A stretch of DNA of 64,000 bases from Nocardia sp. NBC_01329. Its GTDB lineage: Bacteria; Actinomycetota; Actinomycetes; Mycobacteriales; Mycobacteriaceae. This document shows, in pieces, positions 20,199 through 27,992 of this stretch. The translations under genes were made by a program, and so were the position numbers. Positions within the stretch are counted from its first letter, which is position 1, and every line of letters begins with the position of its first letter. The notes under the pieces are model-generated. The model worked only from the letters and a program-made list of their open reading frames with translations. It was not told the DNA's origin and searched no databases. The DNA is taken from positions 5,612,001-5,676,000 of the forward strand of contig NZ_CP108381.1 in NCBI RefSeq assembly GCF_035956715.1, given 5' to 3'.

Positions 20199-20225
20199 CC
20201 GGGCGGCCGTGAATCGGCCGCCCGG
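20199..20225. terminator. Bidirectional hairpin between pknB and pabA/trpG
   Basis: CCGGGCGGCCG, loop TGAAT, CGGCCGCCCGG: a perfect 11-bp stem placed between two converging genes. Outer bases (GAAAC/GTTTC) extend the symmetry. Confidence 0.85.
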
Positions 20226-20235
20226 TCTCGTTTCA

Positions 20236-20877
20236 TCAGACGGCCAGGGACGCGACCTCTGCCTCCAGCATCTGCACCAGCCCCTCTTCGGGGCGCTCGC
20301 CGCAGACCTCCAGCCAGTTGGCCAGCATCCGGTGGCCGCCCTGGGTGAGCACCGATTCCGGATGGAACTGCACACCGTGGATGGGTAGCTCGTGGTGGCG
20401 CAGAGCCATGACGATCCCGCTCTCGGTGCGACCGATGACGTCGAATTCGGGTGGCAACGTCTTCTCCACCACGGTCAGCGAGTGGTAGCGGGTCGCAGTG
20501 AACGGATCGGGCAGCCCGGCCAGTACTCCGGTGCCGATATGGAACACCGAGCTGGTCTTACCGTGTAGGAGCTCCGGTGCCCGGGTCACCGTGGCGCCGA
20601 AGGCCGCGCCGATGGCCTGGTGCCCGAGGCATACGCCCAGCAGCGGAGTGGTGCGGTCGGCGCAGGCGCGTACCAGGTCGATACTGGCGCCCGCCCGTTC
20701 CGGGGTGCCGGGGCCGGGGCTGATCAGGATTCCGTCGAAATCGCCCGCCACTGCCGAGGGGTCCGCCAACTCCTGGTCGTCGTTGCGCCAGACCACTGCC
20801 TCGACGCCCAGCTGGCCCAGATATTGGACCAGGTTGAACACGAAGCTGTCGTAGTTGTCGACGACCAGTACACGCAT
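20236..20877 (-). CDS. Class I glutamine amidotransferase (PabA/TrpG)
   Basis: 213 residues from ATG 20877; an in-frame TTG two codons earlier is less likely. The nucleophile elbow is GVCLGHQAIG (Cys at about 82) and the His/Glu of the triad lie in GVQFHPES near 177. The start MRVLVVDNYDSFVFNLVQY is typical. It supplies ammonia from glutamine to aminodeoxychorismate or anthranilate synthase; the synthase partner is not in the window, so folate and tryptophan roles cannot be separated. The position beside pknB matches M. tuberculosis Rv0013 (trpG). Confidence 0.93.
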   Translation of the reverse strand: MRVLVVDNYDSFVFNLVQYLGQLGVEAVVWRNDDQELADPSAVAGDFDGILISPGPGTPERAGASIDLVRACADRTTPLLGVCLGHQAIGAAFGATVTRAPELLHGKTSSVFHIGTGVLAGLPDPFTATRYHSLTVVEKTLPPEFDVIGRTESGIVMALRHHELPIHGVQFHPESVLTQGGHRMLANWLEVCGERPEEGLVQMLEAEVASLAV

Positions 20878-21125
20878 GCCCAAAGATTACGTGCTCACCC
20901 GCCGGAACACCCAGGCCCGGCCTGCGATTGCGCTGTGTCCGGTGAGCCGGGCACCCGTACTCCAGCTCTGCCCGGATCTGCCGAGCCCGTCGCGCCACCT
21001 CGCTCGCCACGCGCGAATACGGGCGCCCACCTGCCCGGTCCGTGCGGTTCGGCCGCTGGGCAGCAGTCCGATTACCTGGTGGGATAGCCTTGGAACACGA
21101 CCTGCACGCTGAACACGAGGACATC

Positions 21126-21392
21126 ATGCCCAAGTCGAAGGTCCGGAAGAAGACCGACTACACGATCAACCCCGCCAGCCGTACGCCGGTGAAGGTGAAA
21201 GCAGTCGGTCCATCGCCTGTCTGGTACGTCACCATCATGCTCGGCTTCATGCTCGCGGGCCTGGTATGGCTGCTGGTCTACTACCTCGCGGCCGACCAGA
21301 TCAGCTGGATGAGCAACCTCAATGCCTGGAACTTCCTGATCGGATTCGGGCTGATGGTGGTCGGTTTGATCATGACCATGCGGTGGCGCTGA
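21126..21392 (+). CDS. crgA: CrgA: cell division protein
   Basis: 88 residues from ATG 21126 (MPKSKVRKKTDYTINPASRT). A basic N terminus precedes two membrane segments (about 36-56 and 67-85), the full CrgA architecture. CrgA binds FtsZ, FtsQ, FtsI and CwsA at the septum in mycobacteria and coordinates divisome and elongasome. The neighbourhood (pknB, trpG, crgA, PH-domain gene) matches M. tuberculosis Rv0010c-Rv0014c. Two perfect DnaA boxes follow the stop. Confidence 0.95.
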   Translation: MPKSKVRKKTDYTINPASRTPVKVKAVGPSPVWYVTIMLGFMLAGLVWLLVYYLAADQISWMSNLNAWNFLIGFGLMVVGLIMTMRWR

Positions 21393-21435
21393 CAGCATCC
21401 CGCCCGGGATTACACCGGTGTAATTAATGCACACC

Positions 21436-21456
21436 TGTGGATAAAGCTGTGGATAA
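21436..21456. promoter_or_regulatory. Pair of perfect DnaA boxes outside the origin
   Basis: TGTGGATAA occurs at 21436-21444 and again at 21448-21456, both perfect complements of TTATCCACA, in the same orientation and 12 bp apart, in the short gap between crgA and the PH-domain gene. Spacing close to a helical turn suits cooperative DnaA binding. Confidence 0.7.
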
Positions 21457-21484
21457 CTCTCGATACGGAATGGGAGGACACCGC

Positions 21485-21946
21485 GTGCAGTCCGAGCGCA
21501 CTGAACCGCGTCTTGCCTGGACAACCCCCTTACCCGCGTTGCTCGCGGCGGCCGGGGGTGGTGTGGTCCTGGCAGTAGGGGCGGTGCTGACGACCGAGGT
21601 GCCCGGTAAATTCCTGCTCGGGGTGGCCGCCGTGGTGCTCGTCGGGCTCGCTGCGCTCGGATTGCGGCAGCGCCCGCGGCTGTCGGTGGTGCCCGGCGAG
21701 AACCCGCTGCTGGTACTGCGCACACTCACCGGTGTCACCGAGTACACCCGTGATCAGATCCTACGTGCCCGGGTGGTGGGCTATCGCCGGCTCGGCCGGA
21801 AATCGCCGATGCTGGAGATCGACGTGGATCATCTCGGGTCCGAACGACTGCTGATCTTCGGCCGCTGGGATCTCGGATCGAGCCCCGAAGACGTCTATGA
21901 CACCCTCCGCACCCAACTGCGGTTGCGCGGAAGCTCCGCGCGCTGA
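21485..21946 (+). CDS. PH domain-containing membrane protein
   Basis: 153 residues from GTG 21485, preceded by GGGAGGA; the frame continues to 21437 but through the DnaA boxes. Two hydrophobic segments (about 14-34 and 40-58) and a soluble part with SVVPGENPLLVLRTLTGVTE resemble the bacterial PH-domain/Rv0010c group found next to crgA. The function is unknown. The gene is bracketed by DnaA boxes upstream and a parS-like site downstream. Confidence 0.8.
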   Translation: MQSERTEPRLAWTTPLPALLAAAGGGVVLAVGAVLTTEVPGKFLLGVAAVVLVGLAALGLRQRPRLSVVPGENPLLVLRTLTGVTEYTRDQILRARVVGYRRLGRKSPMLEIDVDHLGSERLLIFGRWDLGSSPEDVYDTLRTQLRLRGSSAR

Positions 21947-21981
21947 GCGATCCGGGCCCGGGCTCCGGCTCCGCGCCGGCA

Positions 21982-21997
21982 TGTTTCACGTAAAACA
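21982..21997. promoter_or_regulatory. parS-like site
   Basis: TGTTTCACGTAAAACA differs from the 16-bp parS consensus TGTTTCACGTGAAACA at one position (G to A in the right half). It lies just after the PH-domain gene, about 20 kb from oriC on the opposite side to parAB. Confidence 0.6.
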
Positions 21998-22062
21998 TGT
22001 TTCCGGTGGGGCTGAACCGCGAATGGTTGCGAGAAAGCTTGGGCCTCGGCCCCCGCTGCCAC

Positions 22063-22935
22063 TCAGCGCAACGAGGCTGCCGCCAGCACTATCACCACCA
22101 GGGCTGCGACCGTCAACGCCACAAGCGCTACCACACCGACCAGCCGGGCCCGCTCCGGCGTCCGGGCTCGCACCCAGGCGGGCAGGAACATGATCCCGAG
22201 CGTCGCCAGTGTGCCCGCGGCCAGACCGCCGAGGTGACCCCACAGCGAGATACCGGGTAACGAGAAGCTGATAAAGACATTGATCGCGATCAGGATCAGC
22301 ATGTTGTTCGGGTTCTGCCGCAGCCGGATCAGGATGACCGTGATCGCGCCGAACAATCCGTAGACCGCACCGGAGGCTCCGGCGGTGAGACTGTTCTGGG
22401 CCAGCAGCATCACCGCGGCCGAGCCGCCGAGCAGCGAGATCAGATACACGGCCAGATAGCGGGCGCGGCCCAGTGCCAGTTCGATATCGCGACCGACGAT
22501 ATAGAGCGCGAACATGTTCAGCAGCAGATGGATCAGCCCGTAGTGCAAGAATCCCGAGCCGATCACCCTGAACCATTCACCTCCGGCAACCGCCGGCGGA
22601 TACATCACCCAGTCCACGAAAAGCGCCGACCCGCGTTCGTTGCCCATCAGGCTGCGGGACTGCGCCGCGGTAACGGCGTAGACGACGATATTGAGCGCGA
22701 TCAAGGTATAGGTGACGAACGGCGCCGAACTCCGCGCCGCGACCGAACCCGATACGGTCCGCACCGGCGGGGTACTGCGCTGATCGGCACGCAGGCAATC
22801 GACACAATGCTGCCCGACCGAGGCCGGCCGCAGGCATTCCGGGCAGGCCGGACGGCCGCACCGGGTGCAGGCCAGTCCGGTCGGCCGGTCGGTGTGCCGG
22901 GCACAGACCTGGACCGGTGGCTGCTGGGGGTTCAC
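22063..22935 (-). CDS. Rhomboid-family intramembrane serine protease
   Basis: 290 residues from GTG 22935, which has GGAG at a good distance; the frame is open up to 23127. The N terminus is a Cys/His-rich zinc ribbon (CARHTDRP, CTRCGRPACPECLR, HCVDC) typical of actinobacterial rhomboids. Six or more membrane segments follow, with the active-site serine in GASGAVYGLFGA, the Asn in HLLLNMFAL and the His in GHLGGLAAG. It cleaves membrane proteins within the bilayer; the substrate is unknown. In mycobacteria a ppiA gene often lies near this spot; none is present here. Confidence 0.93.
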   Translation of the reverse strand: MNPQQPPVQVCARHTDRPTGLACTRCGRPACPECLRPASVGQHCVDCLRADQRSTPPVRTVSGSVAARSSAPFVTYTLIALNIVVYAVTAAQSRSLMGNERGSALFVDWVMYPPAVAGGEWFRVIGSGFLHYGLIHLLLNMFALYIVGRDIELALGRARYLAVYLISLLGGSAAVMLLAQNSLTAGASGAVYGLFGAITVILIRLRQNPNNMLILIAINVFISFSLPGISLWGHLGGLAAGTLATLGIMFLPAWVRARTPERARLVGVVALVALTVAALVVIVLAAASLR

Positions 22936-23125
22936 CGCAGGCTCCGCTTCGTCGTCGGATCGGTCTCGCAGCGCGCTCCCGACCTGGCCGGGCGTGTCGT
23001 ACTCACCCGCCCATCGTGCCACGCGCCCCCGCGGTCCGTCGGTCGCCGGTAAGGGGATCGGGCCCGATGCCGATCTCCTGACCTGCTGGTCTGCGTTATC
23101 TCCCGGGCTGTGCCAGAGTTGAGCC

Positions 23126-23332
23126 ATGAGCTCGAGGCCACTGCGTCCATCAGGTCGTTCGCGTTATCGGCTGTTGGCCGCCGCTGCCGTGGCGGCGGCC
23201 GGCGGTACCGCGTGGCTGGTGCGCAGTAAACGTCCGCAGCCGCCCGAGCCGGCCCCCGCACCGCCCCGCATCGGTTACACCCGCAACGGTGCCTCGGTGG
23301 CTCCGGAAGGTGCCTCGGCCACCGAGGACTGA
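23126..23332 (+). CDS. Small hypothetical membrane-anchored protein
   Basis: 68 residues: a basic N terminus, one short hydrophobic segment (about 16-31, LLAAAAVAAAGGTAWLV) and a Pro-rich tail. No family recognised. The codon third positions are GC-rich and the gene fits exactly between the rhomboid and ABC genes, so it may be real; its start region overlaps the longest possible rhomboid ORF, which is another reason to prefer the shorter rhomboid start. Confidence 0.5.
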   Translation: MSSRPLRPSGRSRYRLLAAAAVAAAGGTAWLVRSKRPQPPEPAPAPPRIGYTRNGASVAPEGASATED

Positions 23333-23338
23333 CCGTTC

Positions 23339-24196
23339 TCAGCGACTGACGGTTCTGCGGTACTGCCGCAGTGCGAGCGGTACGAATACAGCCAGGATGA
23401 CGACCACCCAGGCCAGCGTGGTCGCCACCGGATGCTGCATCGACCATGCGTTCGATGGGGTGGAAACCGGGCCGGTGTTCCCGAACAACTGACGAGTGGC
23501 CTCCGCAACCGCGGAGACCGGGTTCCATTCCGCGAACACACGCAACGGTGTCGGCAGGTCGGTCATCGGCACGAAGGTGTTGGCTACGAAGGTGAGCGGG
23601 AAGATCACCATGAAACTGGCATTGTTGAACACCTCGGGGGTACGCACGATCAGTCCGACCACCGCCATGATCCAGGAGATCGCGTAGGCGAACAGCAGGA
23701 GCAGGATGTAGGCGAGGATCGCGTCGAGTACCGACCCGCGGATCCGCCAGCCGACCACCAGTCCGGTCAGCGACATGACCACCAGGCTGACAACGTTGAT
23801 CACCACATCGCTGACGGTGCGCCCGATCAGCACCGAGGACGGGGCCATCGGCAACGAACGGAAACGGTCGATGATGCCCTTCTGCATATCCTCGGCCAGG
23901 CTGAGCCCGGTGAACGTGGAGCCGAACACCACTGTTTGCACGAAGATGCCGGCGACCAGGAATTCGCGATAACCGCCCTCCATTCCGGGCACCTTGATGG
24001 CGGTACCGAAGATATAGGCGAACAACAGCACGAACATGATCGGCGAGAGCGTGCTGAAGATCAGCACATCGGGTACTCGCTTTATCTTGATCACATTGCG
24101 CTTGGTGACGGTCAGACTGTCGCTGATCACCATGGATAGTCGTCGGCCCAGGGTGAGGTTCTCCCCGATATCGCCGACGGTTGCCAGCGCGGTCAT
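23339..24196 (-). CDS. DrrB-type ABC-2 transporter permease
   Basis: 285 residues with six membrane segments (about 46-64, 82-100, 125-150, 163-188, 194-215 and 254-275). The EAA-like region GIIDRFRSLPMAPSSVLIGR and the LVAGIFVQTVVFGST segment are typical of ABC-2 permeases of the daunorubicin-resistance (DrrB) group. It forms an exporter with the ATPase encoded directly upstream; the start overlaps that gene's stop by 4 bases. Substrates of such pairs range from drugs to lipids and are not predictable from sequence here. Confidence 0.92.
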   Translation of the reverse strand: MTALATVGDIGENLTLGRRLSMVISDSLTVTKRNVIKIKRVPDVLIFSTLSPIMFVLLFAYIFGTAIKVPGMEGGYREFLVAGIFVQTVVFGSTFTGLSLAEDMQKGIIDRFRSLPMAPSSVLIGRTVSDVVINVVSLVVMSLTGLVVGWRIRGSVLDAILAYILLLLFAYAISWIMAVVGLIVRTPEVFNNASFMVIFPLTFVANTFVPMTDLPTPLRVFAEWNPVSAVAEATRQLFGNTGPVSTPSNAWSMQHPVATTLAWVVVILAVFVPLALRQYRRTVSR

Positions 24197-25311
24197 CTGA
24201 TCTTTCCTTCCATAGCCTGGGCAGCCTGGGCAGCCTCAGCCTCGATTGCCTCCATCGCGCGCGTCGTACCGGCTCCGTCGCCCGTTTCGGCTCCGTCCGG
24301 GCCCTGGGCTCGCCGGCCGGTGCCGGATCGTCCGTGTCCCTCGTGCGCACCGGCGCTGTCGGCCGACTCTTCGGCTTCGTGCCCGGTGAGAGTGAGGAAA
24401 ACATCGTCGAGCGAGGGGCGGCGCAGCCCTACGTCCTGGATCTTCACTCCCTCGTCGGTCAGCTTGCCGATAGCGGCGACGAGCGCCTGGGAACCGTCGC
24501 TCACCGGGACCACCAGTCGGCGCAGCCCGGGCTCGAGATGGATATCGCCGTCGGCCAGCGGCGCCAGCACCTGCTGCGCCACAGCGAGATTGTCGATGTG
24601 ATCGACGGTCAACTCGATCCGGTCTCCGCCGACCGTGCTCTTGAGCTCGTCGGCGGTGCCGCGGGCGATCACCTGTCCCCGGTCGATCACGGCGATGGCA
24701 TCCGCCAGGCGATCGGCCTCCTCCATGTACTGCGTTGTCAGCAGCAGGGTGGTGCCTCCGGCGACGAGTTCTTCGATGACGTCCCAGAGATCGAGCCGGG
24801 CCCGAGGATCCAGGCCGGTGGTGGGTTCGTCGAGGAACAGCACCGGCGGATTGGCCACCAACGCCCCGGCCAGGTCGAGCCGGCGGCGCATACCGCCCGA
24901 ATAACCGCGTACCGGACGATCGGCGGCATCGCTGAGGCGGAACCTGTCCAGTAGCTCGCGCGCTCGTTCCTTGCTTCGCCGAGTACCCAGGTGATAGAGC
25001 CGCCCGACCATCTCGAGGTTCTCGAAACCGGTCAGATATTCGTCGACCGCTGCGTACTGGCCCGAGGTACCGATCAGGGACCGCAGCGCGCGCGGGCGGG
25101 CGAGTACATCGATCCCTGCGACGGTCGCCCGACCGGCATCGGGCACCAGCAGCGTGGTGAGCACTCGCACGGTGGTGGTCTTACCGGCTCCGTTGGGTCC
25201 CAGCAGAGCGGTGACCGTACCTTCGGGCACGGTCAGGTCGAGCCCGTCGAGTGCACGTACCCGGCGACCGTAATGCTTGACGAGACCCTCGGCGACTACT
25301 GCGTCGGGCAT
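24193..25311 (-). CDS. DrrA-type ABC transporter ATP-binding protein
   Basis: 372 residues. Walker A GPNGAGKTT (about 37-45), signature YSGGMRRRLDLAG, Walker B VLFLDEPTTGLD and the DrrA-specific segment RSLIGTSGQYAAVDEYLTG are all present, and the C-terminal GDRIELTV...LRRPSLDDVFLTLTG domain is intact. After it comes an unusual Ala/Gly/Glu-rich extension of about 60 residues, which lengthens the protein beyond the usual 310-330. It powers the adjacent permease. Upstream lies a small overlapping ORF and then a gene-free stretch. Confidence 0.93.
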   Translation of the reverse strand: MPDAVVAEGLVKHYGRRVRALDGLDLTVPEGTVTALLGPNGAGKTTTVRVLTTLLVPDAGRATVAGIDVLARPRALRSLIGTSGQYAAVDEYLTGFENLEMVGRLYHLGTRRSKERARELLDRFRLSDAADRPVRGYSGGMRRRLDLAGALVANPPVLFLDEPTTGLDPRARLDLWDVIEELVAGGTTLLLTTQYMEEADRLADAIAVIDRGQVIARGTADELKSTVGGDRIELTVDHIDNLAVAQQVLAPLADGDIHLEPGLRRLVVPVSDGSQALVAAIGKLTDEGVKIQDVGLRRPSLDDVFLTLTGHEAEESADSAGAHEGHGRSGTGRRAQGPDGAETGDGAGTTRAMEAIEAEAAQAAQAMEGKIR

Positions 25312-25439
25312 GATTCTCCTGATTCGAGTGTGGCGAGGACGAGTCGTATATCGCCGGCGGCGGAGCGGCCACCGACCTCAGGCGCTTCGGCAACCGAGCC
25401 GACACTGTGCAGTATCGTCGCGGTCTCCGACGTTTTCAT
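25296..25439 (-). CDS. Possible 47-residue leader ORF overlapping drrA-type gene
   Basis: The frame MKTSETATILHSVGSVAEAP... ends in GESCPTQ and its stop lies 16 bases inside the ABC ATPase gene, an arrangement that allows translational coupling. A GGGGAGG sits 16 bases before the ATG, farther than ideal. Codon third positions are moderately GC-rich. No family recognised; it could be a regulatory leader peptide, a small protein, or chance. Confidence 0.25.
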   Translation of the reverse strand: MKTSETATILHSVGSVAEAPEVGGRSAAGDIRLVLATLESGESCPTQ

Positions 25440-25902
25440 CCGATTTATCCGGTTACCTCCCCGCGCGATAGCGGGTCGCACCCTGGATCGACTGTGCTCT
25501 GGGTAGTCGGTTCGAGGTGCGACAGCCTCCATATTCACTGTGGTCGGTCGCCGAATCGCGATTAGCGCACTACTCGATTCGGTGTCCACCGTTAGTCGAT
25601 CCGGCGCTGTAACACGACAGTCGGGGTGGCCGTGCGCACGCTCACATTGCACAGCGGCATAGTGACAGTGGGGTCCGACATATCGGCGGCGTCCGCACGC
25701 CGGAATGTCTCTCGGAAGGACCCGCGCGCAGCCCTGTTCCGCTAGGCGGAATACACTCGTCCGATTTGTTAATTCGGTTGTGCAACATAATATTTGAATC
25801 AACTCGCAGACGGTTGACGGGCTCGTTCACGAGACTGTGATCGACACCGAAAAAAGTTCGAAACTCTTGGGTCCCTCGAGCGCGCAAATTCGCGATATCG
25901 CG
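25440..25902. other. Gene-free stretch upstream of the 6C RNA
   Basis: The region between the ABC operon and the 6C RNA has lower GC than its neighbours, particularly 25760-25900, and no ORF with protein-like composition on either strand. It should contain the promoter of the leftward ABC operon. Nothing else recognised. Confidence 0.5.
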
Positions 25903-25908
25903 TAGGAT
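25903..25908 (+). promoter_or_regulatory. Candidate -10 element of the 6C RNA
   Basis: TAGGAT fits an actinobacterial -10 hexamer and lies 8 bases before the first 6C hairpin. No convincing -35 was found at the usual spacing. Confidence 0.4.
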
Positions 25909-25913
25909 CGTTT

Positions 25914-25987
25914 TCGTCGGCCCCTCCCCCCCCGGGCCGACCTTACGCGGGCCTCGGCTAACTCCCCCCCTTCGCCGAGGCCCGCTC
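25914..25987 (+). ncRNA. 6C RNA (actinobacterial small RNA)
   Basis: Two consecutive hairpins with C-rich loops are visible: stem GTCGGCCC (25916-25923) with GGGCCGAC (25934-25941) around a loop with eight Cs, and stem GCGGGCCTCGGC (25947-25958) with GCCGAGGCCCGC (25974-25985) around a loop with seven Cs. Paired hairpins each exposing six or more cytosines define the 6C RNA motif of actinobacteria (B11 in M. tuberculosis), where the C-loops pair with G-rich ribosome-binding regions of target mRNAs. The second hairpin can also terminate transcription. Boundaries are approximate; the strand is inferred from the C-loops. Confidence 0.88.
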
Positions 25988-26198
25988 TCATATCCGGGAT
26001 CCGCCACCTCTGCAGAGCCGGCCCCGCCTCCGTAATCCACCCCGCTGTTCCGCTCCGCGATTACCCGGATCCGACAGCTCGCGCGCGCTCAACCTCTCAT
26101 GGATGCACACCGTCCAACTGAACCATTTGACGCAATGATGAGAGATCAGGAGTATCATCGTCTCATCAAATCGATGCAGTAGATCAAGGGAGATCCGC

Positions 26199-27104
26199 AT
26201 GACCGCGTCCGCCGCAGCCATCGACACGCACGCTCCGGCGGAGCGTCGTCCATTCGGTCCCGGCACCCGGACCTGGGAAGAAACCGGCCTCATCACCTTC
26301 TCCCTCACTGCGGGTTCGGCCTTCCTCCTGCAGACCATGGAACCCACCATCTCCGCGGTGGTCGACGCCCACTCCACCTTCCGCACCGACCCGATCGGCC
26401 GCGCGGTGCGCAGCCTGTCGGCGGTGATGATGTGGACCTACGGCGGCGAGGAGTCCCTGGGCGAGACCGACCGGCTACGCAAGATGCACGCCACCCTCAA
26501 CACCACCGACGCCGAAGGCGTCCGGCACACCGCGCTTTCCAGCGGTCCGTGGGCCTGGGTGCTGCACACCGGTACGTTCGCGTTCTCCGAGAACGCCGAA
26601 TACTTCTCGAAGCGGCCGCTCACCGTCGCCGAGAAAGAGGACTATTACCGCGAAGCCCTGCAGCTGATGCGCAACTTCTCGGTGCCGCCCAAGGAACTGC
26701 CGGCCACCTACGCCGACTTCGAGAAGTTCTTCGCCGATCAGGTGGAGAACCACTTGGAGGCCACGCAGACCTCGAAGGACTACCTGAAGGTCATCCGGAC
26801 CATCGCCCCGCCCGCTCCGCTGCCGCGAGTCCTGCGCCCAGTGTGGCGGGCCGCGACCGATCCGTTCGGGCGCATGCAGTATTTCGTCACCGTAGGTACC
26901 ACCCCGGAGTCCGCGCGAAAGAAGCTGGGTCTCACCTGGAGCGAGTCCGACGAACGCAAACTGCGGACCCTCGGCTGGTTCCTCGCACGCCTGGTGCCGC
27001 TGCTGCCGGAACGAGTGCGCTACTTCCCCATCGCCTACGAGGCTCGCAGGCTGGAACGCGACAAGGCCCGGCTGCGCAAGGTAATCGACGTGCGACCGCT
27101 CTGA
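26199..27104 (+). CDS. MpaB-like oxygenase (DUF2236)
   Basis: 301 residues. GGGAGATCCGC precedes the ATG. The protein matches the DUF2236/latex-clearing and MpaB oxygenase group by its pattern: a His-containing helix (VVDAHSTFRTDPIGRAVRSL), RLRKMHATLN, the block GPWAWVLHTGTFAFSEN and the C-terminal LGLTWSESDERKLR region. These proteins bind heme through conserved His and Arg residues and are thought to be oxygenases; the substrate is unknown. The 6C RNA is 210 bp upstream on the same strand, and the AT-rich stretch at 26130-26190 is the likely promoter. Confidence 0.82.
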   Translation: MTASAAAIDTHAPAERRPFGPGTRTWEETGLITFSLTAGSAFLLQTMEPTISAVVDAHSTFRTDPIGRAVRSLSAVMMWTYGGEESLGETDRLRKMHATLNTTDAEGVRHTALSSGPWAWVLHTGTFAFSENAEYFSKRPLTVAEKEDYYREALQLMRNFSVPPKELPATYADFEKFFADQVENHLEATQTSKDYLKVIRTIAPPAPLPRVLRPVWRAATDPFGRMQYFVTVGTTPESARKKLGLTWSESDERKLRTLGWFLARLVPLLPERVRYFPIAYEARRLERDKARLRKVIDVRPL

Positions 27105-27186
27105 ACAGATGGCCGGCCCCGGATCCCTGAGATCCGGTGCCTCTCGGTGCGTCGATACACTCTGGCGGGGCCGAGAGGAGACGATC

Positions 27187-27696
27187 ATGACCGGGACGAT
27201 TGCGATTCCCAGCTACGACGAGGTCGTGGCGCTGTCCCGCGAGCTGGGCCCGCTCACCGTGCCGGAGTCCTACCGCGACGAGAACGACCATATGAACATC
27301 GCGCATTACTTCGATCTGTGTGTGGCGGCGACCGCGCGGGTTTTCGACCGGGTCGGCATCACCGACGAGTACCGAGCCACCCGGGGTGCGGGATTCTTCA
27401 CCGGTGAACACCATATTAGGTACCACGCCGAAACCCGGATCGGCGAAGAGATCTCGGTGTATGTACGCGGAGTCGATCGCTCCGACAAGGTCGTACACAT
27501 CATGGCACTACTGGTGAACGACACCACCAGGCGACTCAGCTGCACCCTCGAGGTCACCGCGATCCACGTCGATCTGCGCAGCCGACGGGCCGCGGCGTTC
27601 GCCGCCGATACCGCGGCCGCGATCGATCGCGAACTGGCGCCTGCGGCCGTGAGCTGGCCGGCGCCGGTCTGCGGCGCGATGGGTATCCGGCGCTAA
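27187..27696 (+). CDS. Hotdog-fold acyl-CoA thioesterase
   Basis: 169 residues from ATG 27187, with GAGAGGAG upstream. SYRDENDHMNIAHYFDLCV carries the Asp/Asn-H-M-N signature of 4-hydroxybenzoyl-CoA/YbgC-type thioesterases, and HHIRYHAETRIGEEISVYVR is the core beta strand block. It probably hydrolyses an acyl-CoA; the chain is unknown. It follows the MpaB-like gene by 82 bp. Its stop codon overlaps that of the convergent cold-shock gene by two bases, which leaves no room for a terminator. Confidence 0.87.
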   Translation: MTGTIAIPSYDEVVALSRELGPLTVPESYRDENDHMNIAHYFDLCVAATARVFDRVGITDEYRATRGAGFFTGEHHIRYHAETRIGEEISVYVRGVDRSDKVVHIMALLVNDTTRRLSCTLEVTAIHVDLRSRRAAAFAADTAAAIDRELAPAAVSWPAPVCGAMGIRR

Positions 27697-27992
27697 CGCT
27701 TGACCTGGTCGCCGTCCGAGGCCGTCTCGGGTAGCGCGGCACCCACCTCGGGGCGAACCGTCACCGCCTCGTGACCGCGGGGCCGGGAAGTGCTGACGAA
27801 CAGCACCGGCTGGCCCGCGTGCAGGGTGCGATAACCGTCGGTCTCTATGCACCGGTACTCGACGAACACCTGATCGGTTCCGTCGTCGGGTTTGATGTAG
27901 CCGAAGCCCTTCTCCGAGTCGAACCAGAAAACTCGCCCGCGTCTCCAGTCCGATCCGTCGATCCCGGGCCCGCCGTATTCCGAAGCAGGCAT
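27693..27992 (-). CDS. Cold-shock domain protein
   Basis: 99 residues from ATG 27992 with GGAG upstream. RGRVFWFDSEKGFGYI is the RNP-1 cold-shock motif and DQVFVEY the RNP-2-like motif (one-residue variant of VFVH); GYRTLHAGQPVLFVST completes the beta barrel. An extension before the domain and a tail of about 30 residues make it longer than the 67-residue CspA type, as in other Mycobacteriales. It binds single-stranded RNA/DNA as a chaperone. Confidence 0.9.
   Translation of the reverse strand: MPASEYGGPGIDGSDWRRGRVFWFDSEKGFGYIKPDDGTDQVFVEYRCIETDGYRTLHAGQPVLFVSTSRPRGHEAVTVRPEVGAALPETASDGDQVKR

Noticed and set aside
25642..26040. 132-residue minus-strand ORF over the 6C RNA
   Set aside because: Its frame crosses the C-rich loops and hairpins that define the RNA; composition is not protein-like.
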